From the NCBI RefSeq assembly GCF_001598055.1, contig NZ_CP014845.1, positions 434,001-498,000 of the forward strand: DNA of 64,000 nucleotides. The letters run 5' to 3'. Shown piece after piece: positions 18,991-29,300 of the stretch. The translations under genes were made by a program, and so were the position numbers. Each line of letters begins with the position of its first letter. Position 1 is the stretch's first letter. The DNA is from Cupriavidus nantongensis. Lineage in GTDB: Bacteria; Pseudomonadota; Gammaproteobacteria; Burkholderiales; Burkholderiaceae. The notes under the pieces are model-generated. The model was not told where the DNA came from and ran no database searches. It was given only the letters and a program-made list of their open reading frames with translations.

Positions 18991-20118
18991 TCAAGCCTCC
19001 ATCACTTCGCCAAAACGCTGCAGATGGTAGTTGCTGTCGCCCAGCAGCTGGTCCAGCATGGTCAGGCGCTTGAAATAGTCGCCCACCGACAGCTCGTCGG
19101 TCATGCCCATGCCGCCGTGCAGCTGCACCGCCTGCTGGCCGACGAAGCGGCCGGCGCGAGCCACCGTGACCTTGGCGGCGGACAGCATGCGGCGGCGCGC
19201 GGCGGGGTCGGTCTCGTCCAGCGCCTGCGCGGCGACGTAGGCCATCGACAGCGCCAGTTCCTTCTGCACCAGCATGTCGGCCATGCGGTGCTGCAGCGCC
19301 TGGAAGCTGGCCAGCGGCTTGCCGAACTGCTGGCGCGTGCCCAGGTATTCGCCGGTGATCTGGATCAGCTTTTCCATCGCACCGGCGCCCTCGGCGCACA
19401 GCGCGGCGATGCCGTGCTCCAGGCCGACACCCAGCGCCGCCAGGCCGTCGGCGGGCTGGCCCACCAGCGCGCTGGCCGGCACCGCGACGTTCTGCAGCGA
19501 CAGGTCGGCGGCGCGCAGGCCGTCGATGGTCGGGTAGGCCGTCACGCCCAAGCCCTTGCTGTCGCGCGGCACCAGGAACAGCGCGATCTCGTTGCTGCCC
19601 GCGATGCGCGCGGTCAGCAGGTAGGCGTCGGCGGCGGCGCCGTGCCAGACCACGCTCTTGGTGCCGCTGATCAGGTAGCCATCGCCGCTGCGCTCGGCGC
19701 TGGCGCGGGCCGACTCCGGGCGGTAGCGCGTGGTCGGCTCCAGGTAGGCCAGCGTGACGATGCGCTCGCCCGACGCGATCGCGGGCAGCCATTCCTGCTT
19801 CTGCGCATCGCTGCCGTAGGCGGACAGCACGGCGGCGGCCATCACGCCGCTGGGCGTGACCGGCTCCAGCACCAGGCCGCGGCCCAGCTCGCGCTGCACC
19901 ACCAGCTGGCTGGCCGGGCCTTCGCCGAAGCCGCCGAAGTCGGCCGGCACGGTCAGGCCCAGCACGCCCATTTCGGCGAGCTTGTTCCACACGCCGCGAT
20001 CCAGGCTTTCGCCCTGGCGCGCGCTCTTGCGGCGGGCCTCGAAGGTGTATTCGGTATCGATGAAGCGGCGCAGGCTGTCCGCCAGCATCTGTTGCTCTTC
20101 GCTGTAGGTGAAGTCCAT
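18991..20118 (-). CDS. Acyl-CoA dehydrogenase, small-subunit type (PimD-like)
   Basis: This 375-residue FAD-dependent acyl-CoA dehydrogenase has the usual N-terminal helical, middle beta and C-terminal helical domains. Landmarks are FGGFGEG, GKPLASFQALQHRMADM and QLHGGMGMTDELSVG. The family oxidises acyl-CoA to trans-2-enoyl-CoA and passes electrons to ETF. It lies 13 bp after the larger acyl-CoA dehydrogenase on the same strand, an arrangement seen for two-component enzymes annotated as pimeloyl-CoA dehydrogenase small and large subunits. The actual substrate is uncertain. Confidence 0.88.
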   Translation of the reverse strand: MDFTYSEEQQMLADSLRRFIDTEYTFEARRKSARQGESLDRGVWNKLAEMGVLGLTVPADFGGFGEGPASQLVVQRELGRGLVLEPVTPSGVMAAAVLSAYGSDAQKQEWLPAIASGERIVTLAYLEPTTRYRPESARASAERSGDGYLISGTKSVVWHGAAADAYLLTARIAGSNEIALFLVPRDSKGLGVTAYPTIDGLRAADLSLQNVAVPASALVGQPADGLAALGVGLEHGIAALCAEGAGAMEKLIQITGEYLGTRQQFGKPLASFQALQHRMADMLVQKELALSMAYVAAQALDETDPAARRRMLSAAKVTVARAGRFVGQQAVQLHGGMGMTDELSVGDYFKRLTMLDQLLGDSNYHLQRFGEVMEA

Positions 20119-20131
20119 GTCAGCTATCCCT

Positions 20132-21325
<1,194 letters not shown>

Positions 21326-21686
21326 CTGAATGTCCCCTGTGGTACGCGGGCTGCGCGGTGCCGGCGCGCGAACCGCGGTGTTGCCGGTTGTGCAGCGCGC
21401 CATGGCGCAAAGCCCTTGCTGTGCCGGCCGATTGTATTGGCGGGCCGCGATTCGTTGCTTTATCAATCCGGAAGGCGTCCTTCGCGCAGGTGGAACCAGC
21501 CGCACCTGGCGACGCTTGCCGTGGGCGACAGCGTAAGGACCCTCGCGTGGACGAACACGACCTTAGTGAATTCCAAATGGCTGCGGCGCGGGGCTTGCCG
21601 CAAACTGATGCGGCCAGTTTTGATGTGGCCGGGTGCATTCCGCCGCATATCCGACTCAGCTCGCATTCGAGAGATCCCCCAGCACC
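21326..21686. promoter_or_regulatory. Divergent promoter region between acyl-CoA dehydrogenases and ligase
   Basis: This 361-bp gap separates divergent starts and must hold promoters for both units. No regulator gene is adjacent. A GTGAATTCCAAA stretch near 21568 also occurs upstream of the SDR-CaiB unit near 47584. No convincing -35/-10 pair was recognised. Confidence 0.4.
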
Positions 21687-23207
21687 ATGTCTTCCTTCCG
21701 CCCCCGATTCATCCACGAGATCCCCGCCCACTGGGCCGCGCAGACCCCGCAGGCCCCATGCCTGTACGAGAACGGCACCGTCATCAGCTATGGCGAGCTG
21801 TGGCGGCGCATCGAAGCCGCGCGTGACTGGCTGGCGGCGCAAGGCGCAGGCGAGGGCGATCGCGTCATGGTCGTGGGCGAGAACTGCAACGAGATGGTGG
21901 TCACGCTGTTCGCCTGCAGCCTGCTGCACGCCTGGCCGATCAACGTCAACGCACGCCTGTCCGCGCGCGAGATCGACAATATCCGCGACCACGCGCAGCC
22001 GGCGCTGGTGCTGTTCACCGGCCATGTCTCCGACGTGGCCGCGGCGCACGGCGAGCGGCTGGGCGCGCAGGCCGCCGGCTGCGCGGTCTATGACGACGGC
22101 ATGCGCGTCGTCCGTGCCGCCACCGCGCCGCAGCGCGAGCCGGCCGAACTGGCGCGCCGCGTCGCCACGCTGATCTATACCTCGGGCACCACCGGCGCGC
22201 CCAAGGGCGTGATGGTGCCGCACGCGGGGCTGACGCAGTTTGCGCGCATCTCCGCCACCTCGCGCGACATGGGCCCGGCCGACGTGGCCTACGGCGCGCT
22301 GCCGATGTCGCATATTTTCGGCATTGCGACGGTGCTGATGGCCACGCTGTACGCCGGCGCCAGCCTGTTCCTGCGCCCGCGCTTCGATGCCAATGAAGTG
22401 TTCGAGGCCCTGGCCGAGCCCGGCGTCACCATCCTGCAGGGCGTGCCGACCATGTTCACGCGCATCATGGCGGTGGCCCCCGCGCTGGGCGCGAAGCCCG
22501 GCGCGTATCCGCGCCTGCGCTACCTCTATACCGGCGGCGCGCCGCTCGATCCCACGCTCAAGCGCGACGTCGAAACGCTGTTCGGCCAGCCGCTGCACCA
22601 CGGCTACGGCATCACCGAATACGCCGGCTCGCTTTTCATCACGCGCATGGACGCGCCGCGCGCCGATTGCTCGGCCGGCTATATCGTCGAAGGCGTGGAG
22701 ATCGCCATCACCGATGCCGAAGGCAAGCCGCTGCCGGCGGGCGAACGCGGCCAGATCCGCGTGCGCGGCCCGGGCGTGATGGTCGGCTACTACCGCAATC
22801 CCGAACAGACCGCCGAGGCACTGTTGCCGGGCGGCTGGCTCAACACCGGCGACCTCGGCTATCTCGACGCCGACGGCGCGCTGTTTATTTCCGGCCGCTC
22901 CAAGGACCTGATCATCCGTTCGGGCTTCAACGTCTACCCGATCGAGGTGGAGTCGGTGATCAACGCCTTTGCCGGCGTGCGCCAGTCCGCGGTGGTGGGG
23001 CGCAGCACCAACGACGGCAACGAAGAGGTGGTGGCCTTCATCGAACTGCAGGAAGGCGCCGAGCTCGACCGCAAGGCGCTGGACACCTATCTGCGCGATA
23101 GCCTCGCGCCGTACAAGCGGCCCGCCGAAGTCCGCACCGTCGACGTGATTCCGACCACGGCGAGCGGCAAGCTGCTCAAGCAGCCGCTGCGCGCCATGCT
23201 CGACTAA
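21687..23207 (+). CDS. AMP-dependent acyl-CoA synthetase/ligase
   Basis: This 506-residue member of the ANL adenylating superfamily has the P-loop-like LIYTSGTTGAPKG near residue 170, GYGITEYAG (A5 motif), TGDLGYLDADG (A7) and a C-terminal catalytic lysine in TASGKLLKQPLR. It would convert a carboxylic acid to its CoA thioester with ATP. ATG 21687 is preferred over the open frame from 21633. It is followed after 52 bp by a Bug protein, consistent with uptake and activation of the same acid, and diverges from the dehydrogenase pair that could act next. Confidence 0.9.
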   Translation: MSSFRPRFIHEIPAHWAAQTPQAPCLYENGTVISYGELWRRIEAARDWLAAQGAGEGDRVMVVGENCNEMVVTLFACSLLHAWPINVNARLSAREIDNIRDHAQPALVLFTGHVSDVAAAHGERLGAQAAGCAVYDDGMRVVRAATAPQREPAELARRVATLIYTSGTTGAPKGVMVPHAGLTQFARISATSRDMGPADVAYGALPMSHIFGIATVLMATLYAGASLFLRPRFDANEVFEALAEPGVTILQGVPTMFTRIMAVAPALGAKPGAYPRLRYLYTGGAPLDPTLKRDVETLFGQPLHHGYGITEYAGSLFITRMDAPRADCSAGYIVEGVEIAITDAEGKPLPAGERGQIRVRGPGVMVGYYRNPEQTAEALLPGGWLNTGDLGYLDADGALFISGRSKDLIIRSGFNVYPIEVESVINAFAGVRQSAVVGRSTNDGNEEVVAFIELQEGAELDRKALDTYLRDSLAPYKRPAEVRTVDVIPTTASGKLLKQPLRAMLD

Positions 23208-23259
23208 GCCCCCGGGGCACGGGGCCCCGGGCAATAAGCCATCCTGGAGGAGAACACAA

Positions 23260-24231
23260 ATGAAAACATGGAAGACGCTGGCGGCACTGACCGCCACGCT
23301 GCTGCTGCAGGGCGCGGCATGGGCCGCGGACGCCTACCCGTCGCGCCCGGTCAAGCTGCTGGTGGGCTACGCGCCCGGCGGCCCGGTCGACACCGCCGCG
23401 CGCATCTACGCCGAGCAGCTCGGCCGCGTGCTCAAGCAACCGGTGGTGGTCGACAACCGCGCCGGCGCCAGCGGCGCAATCGCCGCCGACATGACCGCCA
23501 AGGCGGCGCCGGACGGCTACACGCTGTATTTCGTCGCCAGCCCCACCATGACCATGACCCCGCTGATCCAGCACTCGGTCAACTTCAATCCGGTCAAGGA
23601 CTTCAGCTACATCGGCCTGATCACCGATTACACCAATGTGCTGCTGGTCAACAAGGACTTCCCGGCGAAAAACGTCGGCGAGCTGGTCGCCTATGCGCGC
23701 AAGAACCCTGAGGGCGTCTCGTTCGGCTCGGCGGGCGTGGGCGCGTCCAACCACCTGTCGGCGGAACTGCTGGCGCAGATGAACAACGTGAAGATGCTGC
23801 ACGTGCCGTACAAGGGCAACGCGCCGGCGATGGCTGACGTGATGAGCGGCAAGGTCACCTTCATGTTCGACATCACCGGCACCGCCATCGGCCATATCAA
23901 CGGCGGCAAGGTGCGCGCGCTGGCGGTCACGTCGAAGACCCGCAACCCGGCGTTGCCCAACGTGCCGACCATGATCGAGTCGGGCCAGAAGGACTATGAC
24001 CTGACCGGCTGGTACGCGCTGGTGGGGCCGCAGAAGCTGCCGGCCGATGTGGTGGACAAGCTGGTCAAGGCGCAGAAGGCGGTAGGGGAGGATGCAGCCT
24101 TCCGGCAGCGGATGAGTGCTGGCGGGTATGACGTCAATATCAGTACGCCGAAGGCGCTGGGGGACCGGATTCAGCGGGAGCTGGCGTTGTGGGGTGGGGT
24201 GGTGAAGAAGGGGAATATTCAGGCGGATTGA
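23260..24231 (+). CDS. Bug family (TTT) periplasmic substrate-binding protein
   Basis: This 323-residue protein has a signal peptide of about 22 residues (AAWAADAYPS) and the Bug motifs YPSRPVKLLVGYAPGG, VVVDNRAGASG and MLHVPYKGN. It has a strong ribosome site (GGAGGAG). A GC-rich inverted repeat (23211-23231, CCCGGGGC/GCCCCGGG) lies in the 52-bp gap after the ligase gene. A terminator follows the stop, closing the ligase-Bug operon. Confidence 0.92.
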   Translation: MKTWKTLAALTATLLLQGAAWAADAYPSRPVKLLVGYAPGGPVDTAARIYAEQLGRVLKQPVVVDNRAGASGAIAADMTAKAAPDGYTLYFVASPTMTMTPLIQHSVNFNPVKDFSYIGLITDYTNVLLVNKDFPAKNVGELVAYARKNPEGVSFGSAGVGASNHLSAELLAQMNNVKMLHVPYKGNAPAMADVMSGKVTFMFDITGTAIGHINGGKVRALAVTSKTRNPALPNVPTMIESGQKDYDLTGWYALVGPQKLPADVVDKLVKAQKAVGEDAAFRQRMSAGGYDVNISTPKALGDRIQRELALWGGVVKKGNIQAD

Positions 24232-24249
24232 GGGTTAATGGATATTGCG

Positions 24250-24278
24250 AAAAGGCCGGCGGGAAGCCGGCCTTTTCG
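24250..24278 (+). terminator. Rho-independent terminator after the ligase-Bug operon
   Basis: AAAAGGCCGGC (24250-24260) and GCCGGCCTTTT (24266-24276) form an 11-bp stem with a 5-nt loop and a T-run. It begins 18 bases past the Bug stop codon and could act in both directions. Confidence 0.88.
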
Positions 24279-24353
24279 TTGTTGGAGGGCGCGGGTGTAT
24301 TTGAGATGAGCGCCCTTGACTGGCGTGGCTGTTTCGCCGGCGTAGCCGGCGAC

Positions 24354-24381
24354 CTACTTCTTGGCCGAGCCCAAGAAGTAG
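24354..24381. repeat. Intergenic hairpin repeat (CTACTTCTTGG type)
   Basis: CTACTTCTTGG and CCAAGAAGTAG form perfect 11-bp arms around CCGAGC, followed by GCAAGAAGCGCGTCGCC. From memory, similar sequence (CTTTGCCGAGCAAAG type) is dispersed between genes in Cupriavidus, Ralstonia and xanthomonads. It lies in a 727-bp stretch without a recognisable gene. Confidence 0.55.
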
Positions 24382-24704
24382 GCAAGAAGCGCGTCGCCTG
24401 TGCGGCTGGCAATCAATTCCGCGGCGTGGGTGGTTCGGGCGGTGGTGATTTCCGTTCGGCGTGGGTGCCCGTTCGAGCCTGCTAACGCTATGTGAGTCAG
24501 GGGCGGTGCCTTCGATCACCCACTTTTGAACGATCCCAACAGGGTGTAGGCAGCCTGCTGCGGGCGCTATTGGTGGGACGCCTTCGGCTGCGCTGCGCGC
24601 GCTCCCTATCTTCGGTCTACGGCTCTGGCACGGAGTGCGTCGCTGCGCTCGCACCGCGCTGTCGCGTGCGATCCCAACAGCGTGTTTCCTCCCGCTTGTT
24701 TGCT

Positions 24705-24730
24705 CCCCTCTCCCGCTTGCGGGAGAGGGG
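24705..24730. repeat. Intergenic REP-like hairpin (CCCCTCTCCCGC type)
   Basis: CCCCTCTCCCGC and GCGGGAGAGGGG form perfect 12-bp arms with a TT loop, followed by CGGGGGAGAGGG. This purine/pyrimidine-strand hairpin resembles common dispersed repeats of GC-rich proteobacteria. The DNA from about 24400 to 24950 around it shows no gene. Confidence 0.55.
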
Positions 24731-24958
24731 CGGGGGAGAGGGCCGGCGCTTCAACGAAGTAAAGCCCTCCGGTTCGCTCTTGGCGCTACGTTGAGCTTGG
24801 CAACTTCTACGATCGACGCGACGTATCCATCCTTCACAATCTGCGCCTTGATTGTGAACGGCAAGCGGCTCTAGACTGGCTGGGCTTCTGACACAGCAGA
24901 AGCCGGGAATGAGAACCTGGTTGACGCTACCTCTTCTTCTACCTTACGGAGGTCAACA

Positions 24959-25309
24959 ATGCACCAGTCCACCATCGAACCCGACGCCTTCATCCCACCC
25001 CGACTCGACGATTCTCTTTCGCGGTTCAGTCCCGAAACCCGGCGTGCAGCGCGTGAAGACGCGCTACCTCTCCCTCGGCAACTCTTGTTATTGAATCTAT
25101 TGGACCAGGCCGATGCGGTTGCACGAGGCACCGCATGCGTGCTGACGTTGGTGACTCACAGCGAATGCGATGCACAGGAAGAGGGGAGCGTAGCCTTGCA
25201 GGCGGCTACGTTGGATGCCTTGCGCGGGCTGTGTCAGGCGTCGCTTGGATTGCTGGCCGACAAGGTAGAAGACGTCGCGGAGGGAATTGAGGAGGCGATG
25301 GTCGGTTAA
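24959..25309 (+). CDS. Hypothetical protein, 116 residues
   Basis: This predicted cytoplasmic protein has a good ribosome site (ACGGAGGTCAAC) before ATG 24959. It is rich in Leu and Ala with acidic residues and is probably largely helical, for example LLLLNLLDQADAVARGTACV and LDALRGLCQASLGLLADK. The pattern recalls small DUF3077/DUF6124-type proteins of pseudomonads, but that is only a resemblance. It stands alone between repeat-rich DNA and an AT-rich promoter region. Confidence 0.6.
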   Translation: MHQSTIEPDAFIPPRLDDSLSRFSPETRRAAREDALPLPRQLLLLNLLDQADAVARGTACVLTLVTHSECDAQEEGSVALQAATLDALRGLCQASLGLLADKVEDVAEGIEEAMVG

Positions 25310-25665
25310 TCAATCGCGGCCTATGACGCTTCGTGCCGTCCGGCACGAAGCGCGCCGCGGATTCGAGCTATCGCCAACGCGACGAAAGGAAAATCATGAA
25401 AGTGATTTTGTAAATCCGAAATTTCCAAAGATTATTCGGAATATTCGGATCGTAATATCCTGTGTGTTCTTTGTAGCGCACCCGGTTTTATACGGCAATT
25501 ATCCCATCCATCACATAAAACCAACGTTTTCATTGTTTCATAAGTTTTAAGGCAAGTCTGATAGACGCCTTTGTCTGGAAAACGGTTAATTCGTTCACCG
25601 CCGGCAATCGCATGTGTGGATGCCGTCAGGAGGAACGATTAACCCATCCGGAGAGGACTTGAGCA
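25310..25665. promoter_or_regulatory. AT-rich upstream region of the secretion locus
   Basis: This 356-bp gap is much richer in A/T than its surroundings, especially 25395-25590, and contains short direct repeats (ATTCGGA twice near 25434-25452). No gene is convincing. It probably carries the promoter of the lipoprotein and exoprotein genes. AT-rich islands upstream of secreted adhesins are often bound by H-NS-like silencers (inference). Confidence 0.4.
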
Positions 25666-26256
25666 ATGAAAAAATTGGCGATGTACGTAGGTCTGGTTTC
25701 CAGTGTCGCGCTGTTTGCCGCCTGCGGCGGCGGAGGCGATGATGGCAATGGCGGCACTTCCGCGCCGGACCAGTCTGGCGCAAATAGCGGCGCCTCCAGC
25801 CCAACCCCAACGCCCGCGCCGGCCGCGTTCTCCTGCCCCGATAGCTACAGGAAACTCACGCTGTCCAACAGCTCGGTGCCGAACGCCAGCATGTCCATCG
25901 CGACGGACGACGGCATTGCCAGGCTGACCGTCAAGACGCCTGCCACGGGCTTTGCCAATGTCACGATCTGCCTCGGCAAGCCGGACCCTGTCCCTGCCGG
26001 TGTCGTTGCCGCCTACGTCTATGAGGTCAAGGCGGACGGTGGCTATGCCAGCCTGCTCAACCCGCAGATCAGCCTGACTTTCACCACCCCGACTGCTCTC
26101 GCTGCCGCGCCGGCCATCGAAGTGGCTCAGGGCACCGCCAATGGTGTCACCTATACCGCGGCGCCAGGCAGCAGTGGCACCGTCAACGGCACCAATGTGA
26201 ACGTGACTGCCTCGGCTCCAGCCGCCGGCGTGTACGTCGTGCGGCTGCCGCACTGA
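25666..26256 (+). CDS. Putative lipoprotein of unknown function
   Basis: This 196-residue protein starts with a lipoprotein signal: MKKLAMYVGL, a hydrophobic core, and the lipobox LFAAC with Cys20 as the lipidation site. A low-complexity Gly/Asp then Pro/Thr/Ser linker follows (residues about 21-50). The rest (FSCPDSYRKLTLSN... to VVRLPH) looks like a small beta-rich domain. A ribosome site (GGAGAGGAC) precedes the ATG. It lies 84 bp upstream of the giant exoprotein, so it may belong to the secretion locus; I know no function for it. Confidence 0.8.
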   Translation: MKKLAMYVGLVSSVALFAACGGGGDDGNGGTSAPDQSGANSGASSPTPTPAPAAFSCPDSYRKLTLSNSSVPNASMSIATDDGIARLTVKTPATGFANVTICLGKPDPVPAGVVAAYVYEVKADGGYASLLNPQISLTFTTPTALAAAPAIEVAQGTANGVTYTAAPGSSGTVNGTNVNVTASAPAAGVYVVRLPH

Positions 26257-26340
26257 TTCCCCACTTTCAGGTAGGTACCAGGCCGCGTGTGAACGCAGCC
26301 TGGTGGTCTTGCATTGGCCGTCAGCGTTTCGCATCCGGGT

Positions 26341-29300
26341 ATGAATCGGAATCTCTATCGCCTTGTCTTCAACGCCGCGCGAGGCATGCTGGTTGCCGTG
26401 CGGGAATGTGCCATGGGATGCGGCAAGGGTCGGCAGGCGGGCTCGCGCTCCGCTGCTGAGTGCGCCCAGACCGCAAGCATTGCGCGCTTTGCGGTCGGGG
26501 CATTGACGTTGGCTGCCTGGATCGCGGCAGGCCTGCCATGTGCGCAGGCCCAGGTCGTCGCCGACCCCAACTCGGGCGTCAACCGTCCGACGGTCGTGCA
26601 AACCGCCAACGGCTTGCAGCAAGTCAACATCACGCGGCCGTCCGCGGCTGGCGTTTCGACCAACGCCTATACGCAGTTCGATGTGCCGCGCCCCGGTGTC
26701 ATCCTTAACAACGCTCCGACGCCGGTCTCCACCCAGCAGGCCGGATACGTCAACGGCAACCCCAATCTGCTGCCCGGCGGATCGGCACGCATCATCGTCA
26801 ACCAGGTCAACGGCACGTCGCCCAGCCAGTTGCAGGGCTATGTCGAGGTGGCCGGCCCGAGATCCGAAGTGGTCATTGCCAACCCGAATGGACTGGTGGT
26901 CAATGGACTGGGCTTCATCAATACCAGCCGCGCCACGCTGACCACTGGCATTCCGATGTTCGGCGGCAGTGGCAGCCTCGATGCATTCCGCGTGACCAGC
27001 GGGCAGATCGCCATTCAGGGCGAAGGCATGAACGCCGCCAATGTCGATCAGGTAGATTTGATCGCGCGTGCGGTGCAGGCAAACGCGGCGCTCTATGCCA
27101 ACCAGCTGAACGTCATCGCCGGTGCCAACCAGGTGGATCGTGCCACGCTGGCCGCCACGCCGATCACGGGCTCCGGAGACGCGCCGGCGCTGGGCATCGA
27201 TGTGGCGCAGCTCGGCGGCATGTATGGCAGCAAGATCATGCTGGCATCGACCGAGCATGGCGTGGGGGTGTCATTGCGTGGCATTGCCGCCGCGCAGGCA
27301 GGGGAGCTGACGCTGACCGCCCAGGGCAAGCTGGTGCTGGCCGGACAAGCCAATGCCAGCGGCAACCTGGTGGTCTATGCGCGCGACGGCATCGACAACA
27401 ACGGCACCACCTACGGCAAGCAAGGCGTATCGATCAACACCGATGGCGTCCTGGCCAATACGGGCACGCTTGCCGGGCAGCAATGGCTCAACGCCTACGC
27501 CGGCAGCGTGGCCTCGACGGGGACGCTGGCTGCGGGCGTGAACGTCGATGGCTCGACCGCCGCGCCGGCTGACCTTACCGTTGTTGCCACCAACGGCGCA
27601 CTCACCGCCACCGGCCGCAACCAGGCCAGCGGCAACGCGACGCTGCAGGGCACGGGCGCCAACCTGGCTGGCAGCCAGACTTCGGCCGGCGGCAACCTGA
27701 ACCTGCAGGCTGGCGCCGGCAAGCTGGACCTGACCGGTGCCGACATCCGCGCAGGCGCAGCGCTCAATGCCACGGCGGGCGGTGCGCTCGTCAATGATCG
27801 GGGCCAGCTTTCCAGCCAGGGTAGCCTGGTCCTGCAAGGGGACAGTCTGTCGAACCAGGGCGGCCAGATCGTGGCGCGGCAGGCCGCGACGCTGAAGGTT
27901 GCCAGCGCGGTCAACAATACGCAGGGAACGATGCAGGCCGACGGTGCGCTCTCGGCGCATGCCGGCTCGCTCGATAACACGGCGGGCCGCATTGTGTCAC
28001 TTAACAGCGACGGCCTGTCGCTGAACACTACTGGATCGCTCGTCAACGCCGCCGGCACGACTGCCACCGGTGCCGAAGGTGGCCTGATCGGCGGCAACGG
28101 CAGCGTGGTGATCAATGCCGGCACGCTGACCAACCACGGCCACATCAATGCGCTGGACGATGCGACGCTCGACACGCAGGCGCTCGATAACGACAACGGC
28201 AAGGTGACAGCGGGCGGCACGCTGGCAGCCAGGGTGGCGGGGGCGGCGACCAATCGCCAGGGCACGCTGTCGGCCGCCACGCTGAACCTGGAGGCCTCCG
28301 CGCTCGACAACGCCGGAGGCCGTGTCGAAGGCGACAACCTCGCCATTGCCGCAAAGGGTGACCTGCTTAACCGCGGCGGCACCATCAACCAATATGGCGC
28401 CACCGACGCCACCGTGCACGCAGGCGGCACGTTCGACAACACGCAAGGCACGATTGCCGCCAATGGCGGCAACCTGGCCGCATCCGGCCAGACCATTGTC
28501 AACTCCTCGGGCAAGATCCAGCACGCGGGCGCCGGCTTGTTGACGGTAACGAGCGAGAGGGATTTCTCCAACGCCACTGGCACGATCGAAACCAACGGAG
28601 CGCTGCAAGCTACCGCGGCCACGCTGGACAACGCCGGCGGCAGCATGTCGGCGCAGGACAAGGCCACCATTGCCACCAGCAGCGACCTGCTCAACCGCTA
28701 CGGCAAGCTTTATGGCAAGAACGGCCTGGCGCTTCGCAGTGGCGGTCAAATCGACAACACGGGAGGCTCGGCTCAGACCGATGGCAATCTCTCCGCCATC
28801 GCCGCCGGAAAGCTCGCCAATGCCAACGGCACGCTGGCCGCCAACGGCGCGCACGGTGTGCTTGATATTTCCACCGAGAGCCTGGACAACACCCGCGGTC
28901 AGCTGACCAACGCCGGCGACGGCGCCACCGCGGTGACGGCAACCCATGCGCTGACCAATACCGGTGGCAAACTCGGCGGCAATGGCAACGTGACGGTCCA
29001 TGCGCAGGATCTGGTCAACACCGCCAAAGGCAGCGTGATTGCCAGCGGTGCGCTCGCGCTCAACACGACGCGCACCGTTGACAACACTGGTGGCGAGCTC
29101 TACGGCGGCAAGGGTCTGGTGCTGGAACAGGCCGATGCGACTTTGGTCAATGAAGGGGGCCAGATCCAGAGCGCGACAGACGCTTTCGTCGATGTCGCCA
29201 ACCTGAACAATGCCGGGGGCACGATCAAGGCCAACCAGGATATCGCCGTCAAGGGCGCGGTGTCGGGCAGCGGCGAAATGACTGCCGGGCACGACCTGGC

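Noticed and set aside
25396..25413. Five-codon frame MKVIL after AAAGGA, possible leader peptide
   Set aside because: It is too short to judge and has no attenuator-like structure or downstream coupled gene.
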